A stretch of 64,000 bases of DNA, taken from contig NW_013171865.1 in NCBI RefSeq assembly GCF_000151665.1, positions 464,001 through 528,000 on the forward strand, written 5' to 3'. The notes beneath the pieces are model-generated. The model ran no database searches. It was not told the DNA's origin and was given only the letters and a program-made list of their open reading frames with translations. Below, in pieces: positions 32,757 to 41,218 of this stretch. Source of the DNA: Blastocystis hominis. Its lineage: Eukaryota > Sar > Bigyra > Opalinata > Blastocystidae. The position numbers and the translations under genes are program-made. The stretch's first letter is position 1. Each line of letters starts with the position of its first letter.

Positions 32757-32972
32757 AACGTGGTGGCTGGCCTTTATCTCCCACCAATATGTCATTTATA
32801 GCTCTTGCGGATGGCTTGCATTTCTTTTTTGCGTAATGAATGAGAGAATTTGTTGTGCGTTTGTTGTCAAATAACCGCGGAAACCGAACTAGCTTCCAAC
32901 ATCCAGATTTTTGTGGATTCGAAGAATAAGTTCGCATAATTGATCTTACGTGTATTAGTGGTTAATTAGCGA

Positions 32973-33799
32973 ATGGGACAGAATACTAGTAGTACGGAGA
33001 AACCATCACCCGAACCCTTGGTTTTGCAGCCCCATGTGTCTCCCAAACAGTATTTAGACTTTCCCGAATTGTAATTTTTAGATCTCCCACCGTTCCCTCT
33101 GTAATGGGTATTTTGCTTCCAGTCGTAATTCTAATGACTAGATGAATCGGACGATCGAATTCCTGTAGTTCTGAAGTATAGAGGAACAGGTAAAGACGTC
33201 TCACTAGCTGCATCTTTTATAAATAATTGGGAGGAAAAAGTACAGGCATATTTGGATAAAGGTTACGGAGTAGGTAAAACTCCATCGAAGTGGAAATGAC
33301 TTATACACAATTCAAAAGGTTCCTAAAAAGGGCAATCACCATTACAAGTTCTATGTGGACGGTGAGTGGAAAGCCGATCCAACCCAGCCCACAGACGAGA
33401 TTGATGGTTTCAAGAACAATGTTATTAGCCTCGACAATTTCGTGACGTACGAAATGGAGGAGAAGCAGGAGGAGGAGCGAGCTCGCCAGGAGATTGAAAT
33501 GAAATACCGCCAGGCGAAGCAGCCCCCGTCCTACGACAATTTCACAGGCGAACCTCCGGGTCTTCCCCCGTATTTGCGTCAAATCATTCTAAATCGCGTA
33601 TTTGTGAAAGGTGTGTGCGATGTAGCCCCCGGTAAACAGCATTCCCACGCACTTGGAGACGCCAAACCACGTTTCTGTGAACCATTTGTTTTGCAGGTCT
33701 TTGGAGAATGGCATGGTGATCACGGCATCCACGACGCGCTACCGCGAGAAGTTCGTTACGACGCTTTATTACAACTACAATCCGAAGAAGAAGGACTAA
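32973..33799 (+). CDS. AMPK/SNF1 beta subunit
   Basis: MGQNTSST is a good N-myristoylation sequence. After splicing, the glycogen-binding CBM48 domain reads VVLKYRGTGKDVSLAASFINNWEEKV, then DLYTIQKVPKKGNHHYKFYVDGEW. The C-terminal ASC domain includes LPPYLRQIILNR, NHVSVNHLFCRS and VITASTTRYREKFVTTLYYNY, which bind the alpha and gamma subunits. Several introns of 28-34 nt were needed; every junction improves the family match. The protein is the scaffold of the AMP-activated kinase energy sensor. TAA at 33797-33799; the nearest octamer-like site is TGTTTATA about 20 nt later. Confidence 0.93.
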
Positions 33800-33869
33800 G
33801 TCCTGTATATAGTGTAAAACGTGTTTATAAGACAAACGATCGAATGAGCAAACAATTGAATCATGAAAG

Positions 33870-34020
33870 AATGAACGAATGAATGAATAGTCAAGTCAAT
33901 AATAGAATGAATGAATGAATGAATTGATGAACAAACAATCAAATCGATGAACCCAATAGATACTAACCAACCATCCAACCGAATGAATGAATGAATGAAT
34001 GAATGAATGAATGAATGAAT
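33870..34020. repeat. GAAT tetranucleotide repeat
   Basis: Runs of GAATGAAT between the convergent AMPK beta and TBC genes. On the minus strand they read as repeated F-I-H-S and are probably 3' flank, not coding. Confidence 0.9.
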
Positions 34021-34102
34021 GATGAAACAAACAAACAATCCAAAGAGAAGGAACACTCGAAAGAACAACCAAACCAGTGTGTTTTACTGAATGAATCAAA
34101 AA

Positions 34103-35340
34103 CTAATCGAGCAGCAGCTTGCTGATTCGAGAGATCACTACACTCGATCCGTCCATCAACCGCTACGCACAAACGAATCGTCGCGTCGCTGCAATTCGTC
34201 GCGTCGCACCTTGTCCGCCAGCTCCAAAATCTCTTCAGCCGGAGGCATTTCATAGTTCTGCAGCAGCTGAATGTCCTGCACGAAGTCGCCCTTGAGGAGC
34301 GCGGGCTCGATGCGCTTCACCATCGCCGTTCCGATGCACTGCGCGAAGAAGAAACGCTCCGGATCGGCGAAAATCGAATCCCACACGCGACACGTGTCCT
34401 TCAATTCAAACTCCCGCGAAAACAGCGTCGTCAGCCATCGAATCGCGTACAACTGCGGCTTCAATTCGATCTCGTCCTACCTCTCACTCCTCCTTTTCGT
34501 CCCTACAAACCAATCGTACACTGCCGGCACGTTTCGCTCGATCATGTTATCGAATCGCTTCAGCGTGCCTTGCCTACGCCTCATTCATCGCTCCGATCCG
34601 CACAGCCCCAGCGACGTCGAGTCCATGTGCTTGATGTACAAGTTCTGCAGCTCGCTCGCGAGCGTGTTGAACGCAAAGAAGGTATCGGCCTCGACCTCCA
34701 TGGAGACTTCGCGGTCCAAAACGTCCTCGGCGAAGACGTAAAGCAGCGGAGCCATGAGTTCGTTCATGCCCTGCACGTAGTTTACACACTTGTTGAGGTT
34801 GACGTAGACGAACAGAAGACGAGCCAACACCTGCCGATTGTGCTCGTGAAAAAACGGGTAATCCGCGTAGGTTCGCTCGACATCCTTCCAGATCGCTTCG
34901 CGCATATCGGAGTAACCGAAGTTTCGAGACCACTTCGATTCGTTAACCCTTTCTGGATCGGTCTCGCTCTCGTTTTCACTCTCTGCGCCACTGTGAGGAT
35001 GATCATCGTCCTTCCAACTCAAATCGATGGGATTCGGAACCAGATTACAGTTCTCTCTCCCACAGTTTCGATTCGGGACCACAATAAAGTCGTTCACAAA
35101 ACCGGTGTAAGTCTGTAAGTTTTTCAAGTGCCTTCGATTCCACTGCGTCGGATTCAGCGGAAACACGTTGAGAAGAAGCTTCCAAACAATGGACCGAGTG
35201 GCTGGATCTGGAAGCCCCTGATAAGCGTATTCACGAATAGAACAAATAAATAGGTCAGTCACATCACTGTAAGAGGTAAAAATGCGCTCCTTTGGAGAGA
35301 GCATATCTCTGTATATTATTTTGGACTGAGGAGGAGGCAT
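34103..35340 (-). CDS. TBC-domain RabGAP (TBC1D13-like)
   Basis: ATG at 35340 (MPPPQSKIIYRD). TBC features: REYAYQGLPDPATRSIVWKLLL with the catalytic arginine region (the DxxR block lies in the acidic insert and DMREAIWKDVERTYADYPFF), then YVNLNKCVNYVQGMNELMAPLLYVF with the glutamine finger (YVQGMNE), and IELKPQLYAIRWLTTLFSREF. TBC1D13-type proteins activate GTP hydrolysis on Rabs, notably Rab35. Introns of 28-30 nt near 34474, 34545 and 34165 set the frame. With the 28-nt choice the end reads VVISRISKLLLD and TAG at 34103-34105. Minus-strand octamers occur in the repeat tract near 34030. Confidence 0.88.
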
Positions 35341-35373
35341 AATCAACGAGTAATAGGGAATAGGGAGAAAGCT

Positions 35374-35788
35374 CTACAGATTCACACACACTCCTATTTT
35401 GACTTCACTCTTGTCGTATGCCTTTTTTCGAGCCAGTCCGATTCCTTCCAGGAATGAAGAAGACCGTTTCTCCATAGGATTGGCAAACCGCACAACCAGA
35501 GGTCGTTTTGGATCCCTCAGACGTTCTTTAATCTCTTCCTTTGTGAGATACAAGGCGTTTTGATGGTTAATTTGTAGGATAATACAGCCAATCTTTACCA
35601 ACCCAGAAGCCTACACCAGTAAAAGATCAATTCTCGTTCAGTACTTCAATCGGATAACAATCAATATATGGATTCTTTGTAAATCCTGCAACTATCACAT
35701 CTCTGTTTTCTGTCATTCCCAGGTGAATTCCTAAAGGTCCCTCACCAAATTCAACATCAAATATATTCGGGCAATAAAGTTTGGGCAT
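35374..35788 (-). CDS. Small PDZ-domain protein
   Basis: MPKLYCPNIFDVEFGEGPLGIHLG contains a PDZ carboxylate-binding loop (GPLGIHL). The second exon, joined by removing a 34-nt intron, adds GLVKIGCIILQINHQNALYLTKEEI, the usual PDZ core, and ends with a short basic tail. It is little more than a single PDZ domain of about 125 residues, so probably an adaptor. Its stop lies only 33 bp from the TBC start codon on the same strand, so its 3' end and the TBC promoter must overlap. Confidence 0.7.
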
Positions 35789-35919
35789 AAAAACGAATAA
35801 AAGAATACTGGAAAACACAGAAGTATAGATTCAGTTTTTCGATTTATAGAGGAATCGAAGAAAACAAAGTAGAGAGTGTAAACAATTGAATTGCATAAAC
35901 TTTTGTAAAAAGAAGCGTA

Positions 35920-37209
35920 ATGTCAGCTAAGTGTGGATTTCGCTCAACTGATTATTTATTAGGAAGTGGGAAGAAGTCAATATTAAGCAATCGAGGTTAC
36001 TTGCTTATAACGTTCCAGAGAAGATCAGTGATATAACAAAGTTCGCACTGTTCGATTTGGATGATACACTCATTAAGCAGTCCAATAATATCCACTCTTT
36101 GCTATCATCAGCCCTTAACAGCAAATGTTGATATCATAAAACTTAAATATGGTTCAGTTCCACAGAAACTGCGCGAAATAGAAAAGAATGGATATGTTAT
36201 AGGGATCATGACTAATCAGGCAGGAATTGCGATAGGAAAGGTTACGGAAGGTGAAATTAAAGTATATAAGTCGATTCCAGTTGTTTGTAGGGGAAAATAG
36301 AGAAGGTTTGCGATCTCCTTGGTTGTAACTGCATGGTGTTTATTGCTAGCAATTATGACTTGTGCCGTAAGCCAGCTCCCGGAATGTTTCACTTTCTGCA
36401 GTCGCGTGTGTCGTACCCTCTCACCAGAGAGAACGCTTTTTACTGTGGGGATCGATATACCGGTATTTCCATTTTCTCTACCTTTTTATAACAAATCCAG
36501 ACAGCATGAGTCTGACCGATCTCTACTTCGCCCACAACTGCGGTATCCTTTTCTACACTCCCGAATCCATCTTTCTGGAAAGTTCGTTTCCTCCTTCGCG
36601 CGCCTATCCGTCTCCCAAGCCAGACATTGACTTCCAAGCCATCGAAGCGAACTCCAGCATCGATCTCCGCGCCCTCCTCGACAAAGACAAGCGTTCTCCG
36701 GAACTCGTTCTGCTCGTAGGCTCACCAGCCTCTGGGAAATCGACGCTATGCGACGAATACTTCCGAGAGTATCAGCGTGTGAACCAGGACACATTGAAAA
36801 CCCTTCCGAAATGCATTCAGTTCGCCACGAAGTGGTTGAAGCAGAAGGTCTCGGTGGTGGTGGATAACACAAATCCATCGCGCGATGTTGTCTTTTGATT
36901 GTTTGTTGAGACTAGATTCGAAGGAAATGGATTCAACTCGCTCGGCAATGCCGTGTGCCGGTGAGAGCGGTGGTATTGGAGAGCTCGCGGAGTTTGGCGA
37001 ATCATCTGAACATTTTTCGATCGTTTGGATTCGGAACTACACAGAGAAAAGTGCCGAGGGTGGCGATGAATGTGTTCTTCTCGAGATATGAGACGCCTTC
37101 CGAGTCAGAAGGATTCTTTGCCGTCGTCCAGATCCCCTTCCAAATGAAGAAATTCGCAAGCAAGGAGGAAGAAGAGGCCTTCCGTTGCTATTTGTGTGAG
37201 AGTCGATAG
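35920..37209 (+). CDS. PNKP: Polynucleotide kinase 3'-phosphatase
   Basis: The spliced start reads MSAKKWEEVNIKQSR. The phosphatase domain has KFALFDLDDTLIK (HAD nucleophile DxDxT), IGIMTNQAGI, LCRKPAPGMFHFL and FYCGDRY. The kinase domain has VLLVGSPASGKSTLCDEYF (P-loop), VNQDTLKT, SVVVDNTNPSRD and MNVFFSRYETP. It restores 5'-phosphate and 3'-OH ends in DNA repair; no FHA domain is present. One junction (36088-36121) works only as an AT-AG intron with U12-like motifs. Another intron, starting at 36886, carries an internal TGTTTGTT. TAG at 37207-37209 is 27 nt from the LSM2 stop on the opposite strand. Confidence 0.92.
36088..36121 (+). other. Candidate U12-type AT-AG intron in PNKP
   Basis: Starts ATATCCACTC and ends CCCTTAACAG. 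Removal joins DTLIKQSN to TNVDIIKLKYGSVPQKL in frame, which fits the PNKP family. I found no workable GT-AG alternative. The branch-like motif is unusually close to the 3' end. Confidence 0.6.
36900..36907 (+). terminator. TGTTTGTT octamer inside a PNKP intron
   Basis: Perfect octamer within the intron following NPSRD. In unspliced RNA an in-frame TGA lies just upstream, so cleavage here would give a truncated protein. Confidence 0.5.
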
Positions 37210-37226
37210 TGAATTATTTTTGATTG

Positions 37227-37234
37227 AACAAACA
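37227..37234 (-). terminator. Poly(A) octamer of LSM2
   Basis: Perfect minus-strand TGTTTGTT. The T of the encoded TAG lies exactly 4 nt upstream. Confidence 0.8.
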
Positions 37235-37236
37235 CG

Positions 37237-37690
37237 CTATTTTTCGTTTGCCATAGTATCTGCTTCGGTTCGCGCGGCGTAAGCGTGAAGGAATACTCGA
37301 ATTGCTGTCATTCCACAAGGATATACTCAGAAGCAAATCTTCATTTATGTCAGCCTTCGTGAGATGGATATATCGAATCACAGAACCACGAACAAAACAA
37401 CTCGTCATGGGAATCTATCGATTACTCCTCTTCAGTGCAATATCACTAAATGGGGGAAGCGGTCCTTATTCACAACTTCCACATTTCCGAGCTTGAAGTT
37501 CAAAAACTGATCAACTGAGTCAATACTGCAAATGAAGGACAAAAACGATGATAAAAGTGCAAAAGGATATGTTCCACGGAGTTGCACATCGTTTTTCAGC
37601 TCGATGGTAACCACAGCACGATTTCCCTTCAAAACGTTGAACAAAGACAAGAAGATCTAGAGATAATAAATTCCAGGCACAGCAAACCAT
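37237..37690 (-). CDS. LSM2: LSM2, Sm-like snRNA/mRNA decay protein
   Basis: The ATG at 37690 is followed at once by a 30-nt intron; the protein then reads MIFLSLFNVLKGNRAVVTIELKNDVQLRGT, the Sm1 motif of LSM2. HSVDQFLNFKLGNVEVV, PHL and CFVRGSVIRYIHL (Sm2) follow after another intron. A third intron (31 nt) changes frame to a C-terminus ending ADTMANEK and TAG at 37237-37239. LSM2 is in both the LSM1-7 decay ring and the LSM2-8 U6 snRNP ring. Its start codon is 16 bp from that of cactin, another splicing-linked gene on the opposite strand. Confidence 0.9.
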
Positions 37691-37706
37691 TTAACAAAAA
37701 ATCTGA

Positions 37707-39755
37707 ATGGGAAGACATAGTCGCTCTCGTTCCCGCTCTCGATCGCACTCCCGTTCTCGAAGCGACTCGAGAGATTATCATCGTCATCGTCGCCACGGCA
37801 GTAGTCGTCATGTTTGGAATGACAGACTTGTGACCATTGTAGAGGGACTCAAGCAGCTATTTATCACGAGCCGAATGGAATGAATTAAAAACCAAATCAA
37901 AGTTCGGGTAGCGTTTTCGTTCATTATCACGATTCTAGTCATTCTACGGAAGGAAATCGTTTTGGTGACGATGACTTGGATACACCTTTTGTTTGGAAGA
38001 AGAAAAATGCACAGGGCGCGACATCGGTATCTGAGAAGCAATTAGTTTTGAAACGAGTTTTATTCAATTGAATCCATTATTCATAGCTGGAGAACAGCGA
38101 AGAGATTCTAAAAACGCAAGCGAAGCGAAAAGAAGAAGAGGAGCGTCGTTTGGAGCGTCGCAAAAAGCGTGAAGAGCAAGAAGAAAGACGCGAAGAAAAC
38201 GAGTAGACGCATGCGTTCCATCTCATTCTCTCAGAGCCAGACTGGCGCAACAGCGAGCCCAGGAGCTGCAACTCACGCAGAAACTCATCGGGATGCGTCT
38301 GCGCATTTCAGGGAACCGCGAGAAGCCCATCGACCGCATTCTGAAGAACATTCTTCTGCTGAACGTTCGGCTTCGTTCGCTGCCCTTACGCTTAGGAACT
38401 CAACAAACCGCTCACGCCGTTCGACAACTCCGTGCTGGGCCCCGAGATCAAAAGCGAGAAGGAGCCCGTGGAGGACATCATCGCATCATTGTCTGCCTCG
38501 GACACCACGGTTCTCCTGCACGATCTGGACGAGATCATGCAAGTTCCGCAGATGGACGCGTACTTAAACTACCTCGCAGTACGCAGGGATCGGGTTTTGA
38601 TAACGCGAAGGCGGTTCGCGCGGTGATCGTCGAGCATTTGGGGGACAACGGCGACGACGAGAAAGCCATCCACGATTCCGTCGTGGTACCCGCGGGGCGT
38701 TCATGCGATGTAGAACGACGTGAAGGTGCTGGTGGAGGCGAAGTCCGCGGGGGAGATCGACTCGCTGCGGCGCGAAATCAGCGAGCAAATGGAGTCGGGC
38801 GAGGCGATGGACGTGGATTATTGGAGCGCCGTGGTGTCGCTGCTGCGCTTGGCGGCGTTCCGCGCGACGCTGCGGTCGGAGCAGACGCGGCTGATGGAGC
38901 AGAGCGACCGAGAAGTGCGAGCTGGGCCGGGTTTTGAGCGTAGAAAGAGGAGAGAATGGCGGAGCGAATGGCGGGGAAGTCGAGTCGAAGGCGGATTCCG
39001 GAGAGCGAAGCGGTGGAGAGAGAGTTCAGCCCGGAGCCCGTGGCGCGGTCGGCGATCGCCGTGAAGAATCTGCTGGTGCTGGACCCCGAGAGCGATCGGA
39101 AGCAGCTGAAGGAGGAGCGCGAAATGGTGCGGCATCGCGAATTGGAGGCTTTGTCGTGCCGATTGATCAAAGAAAGGCAGGGAGCGCTGCACGCAGAGCT
39201 CGCAGAGAGTGTTCGGTTCGACCGGGCTGCAGCGTAGGGGTGGAGAATCGCGGTGATCGAAGAGAGAGGACCGTGAAGGAACCGTTGCAGAAGGACGAGG
39301 AGGAGATGCGCGATGAGATCTGTCTGCCGCACCAGACGTTTGTGTGGCAGCAGAAATACACGCCACAGAAGCCTGTGTATTTTAATAAAGTTCGGAGCGG
39401 GTATGACTGGAACCAGTACAATCAAACGCATTACGACGAGAAGAACCCGCCGCCGAAGGTGATTCAGGGATATTCGTTTAATATTTTCTATCCCGATCTG
39501 ATTGATAAAAAGCAACGGCCCTCGTTCTCGCTGGAGCCCGATCCCACCGATAGCAATTGGTGTGTGATTCGATTCCATGCGGGGGCGCCGTACGAGGACG
39601 TGGCGTTTCGAGTAGGAGTAAGATAGTAGGATTCGAGGTAGATTGTAAATCGTGCTTGGGACCGAAGTAGGAAATCGCGGTTCCGGAACGACTTTGAGCG
39701 AGGCGTGCTCCATCTCTATTTTGATTTTAAAAAGTATCGATATAAGTTCACATAG
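37707..39755 (+). CDS. CACTIN: Cactin, splicing-associated protein
   Basis: The N-terminal RS domain (MGRHSRSRSRSRSHSRSRS) leads into NRFGDDDLDTPFVWKKKN, a charged coiled coil, IGMRLRISGNREKPIDRIL-type helices and MQVPQMDAYLNYLA. The C-terminus is diagnostic: PQKPVYFNKVRSGYDWNQYNQTHYD, NPPPKVIQGYSFNIFYPDLID, IRFHAGAPYEDVAFR and, after a 30-nt intron, GVLHLYFDFKKYRYKF. Cactin joins the late spliceosome. Two of its introns (38579-38610 and 38915-38943) contain the CGGGTTTTGA sequence shared with introns of other genes. TAG at 39753-39755 is 3 nt from TGTTTGTT, so predicted cleavage leaves TA, completed to TAA. Confidence 0.93.
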
Positions 39756-39758
39756 CGC

Positions 39759-39766
39759 TGTTTGTT
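39759..39766 (+). terminator. Poly(A) octamer of cactin
   Basis: Perfect TGTTTGTT. Another plus-strand copy lies at 39848-39855. Confidence 0.8.
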
Positions 39767-39820
39767 GAACAAAGAGAACAGAAGAATATCATATTTTCAT
39801 ATATAATATAAATACTATGT

Positions 39821-40097
39821 TACATTACACTATAGCGAACACGCAACTGTTTGTTGAATTGTCTTTGAAGATATGTATTGTCAGGATCATTACAGACTAG
39901 AATTAAAAGAGAAACAACGCAACGTACTCAAATCTACACCCTTTTTCGGGCAAGGTGAATAGATGATATGGCTCGTTTTCTACCAGTAAAGCTCGGTGTC
40001 TTGAGTCTACATAGTTCACTGTGGAGAGAGATTCCTTCGCGAAAGAGTTCTTGTTCCAGCAAGGAAACAAATCCAAATCAATCGTCGGATAATCCAT
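39821..40097 (-). CDS. Small protein of unknown function
   Basis: The ATG at 40097 opens a frame of about 64 codons (MDYPTIDLDLFPCWNKNSF). Removing a 43-nt GT-AG intron extends it with VCNDPDNTYLQRQFNKQLR to a TAA at 39821-39823. The total of about 80 residues is soluble and has no motif I know. No perfect octamer follows on this strand. It could be a chance frame, but the intron fits the local pattern. Confidence 0.35.
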
Positions 40098-40236
40098 TTT
40101 TGCAAAGTGAGCTGAAGAAGGTTTCGCGGTAAAATAAAAACCGCGAAATAAATCTGGGGAACTACTGGAATGCCGAAAGTTGCGAGGGTTTTGGAAAACG
40201 TGAGGATTTTGGGAATTTGGTTGTATTCAAAATTAA

Positions 40237-41092
40237 ATGAATTCGAAGGCTCCTAAGAAAAAGGTGGCTGTCAAGTCTGTACATTATCACGTTATCCGTG
40301 CAAAATTGTACGCTATTTTGACAATGAACGCATTGGAGGGCATGATGATGGAGTTGAACAACACCCTAGGCCAGGATTATAATGGACGTTTGGTTTTTTA
40401 ACGTGGTTGATTGTAGCACGTATCGATATTCTAAGCGAGCAATTCAGACAGTATCAAAACTCAGATCTTTTTCCAACGAGTCACGGAGACTACATTGATA
40501 GGGCTGTGAAGAGTTTGGCGAAACAACTCGGCGTTCCTGTGGGTGTTGATTTGCAGAACGCTCAAGCGGTGAAGGTTCCATTATTAGTGGAGAACTTATT
40601 TCGTAGAAAGTGATTATGTCAATTGCTCGCAGCGCAAGTGAGCAGGAGCGAAAAGAGATTCACGAGTGGTTATCGGAAAGCAATGACATGATTGTGCGAT
40701 CCCCTCACTACGAGAAGCTCATCGATCAGGCCTGTCTCTATTTCTACAAAAGACCCGCATCGGAAGTGAGCGAAGATACTCTTGCTTTTATCCGTCGTTC
40801 TGCAAACGAGCTGCTGCGGAACAAGTCCTCCAAGGAGGCAATGCGCAAACGCCTGTGCGCTGAAGATGAGGAGACATTAGACAAGATTATCCATGAAGGC
40901 GATGGTCTGGGCCGAGAGTATGATCTGCTTCCTCGTGAAGATGATAACAACGACGGCCAGGATACGGATGATGAGTTGATATTGAACAATGAAGAGTTGG
41001 CCATGATAAATCGAAAGCGGGGGAAAGTAACAGCCTCCGATGAGGATGGAGACTTTGTGGAGAAACGAGCAAAGAACGAGATGACCTTGTAA
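40237..41092 (+). CDS. Unrecognised helical, acidic-tailed protein
   Basis: Starts MNSKAPKKKVAVKSVHYHVIRAKLYAI. A 29-nt intron and probably a 23-nt intron join helical exons (ILSEQFRQYQNSDLFPTSHGDYIDRAVKSL, then ERKEIHEWLSESND and EDTLAFIRRSANELL). The C-terminus alternates acidic runs with basic patches (NRKRGKVTASDEDGDFVEKRAKNE), suggesting a nuclear protein. The stop is TAA at 41090-41092, although a GT-AG possibility after it would add a little more sequence overlapping the BOP1 start. No family recognised. Confidence 0.55.
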
Positions 41093-41218
41093 AGTAGTAT
41101 TATCATTATTATTGGTGTTGCTGGTTTTTTGTTTTACAGGCGAATGAAACTCCCAACCACAATCTGGAGGTGGGTCAGTTCTCACTTTACGACCGTTTGA
41201 AAAATCGTTTGAGAAACA

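Noticed and set aside
33870..34020. Tetranucleotide tract as a CRISPR-like array
   Set aside because: Simple GAAT microsatellite without unique spacers, in a eukaryote.
37290..37325. ATATCCTTGTGG in LSM2 (minus) as another AT-type intron
   Set aside because: Starting the intron two bases earlier at GTATATCC gives a GT-AG intron and a proper TAG at the expected place; the AT start leaves no stop.
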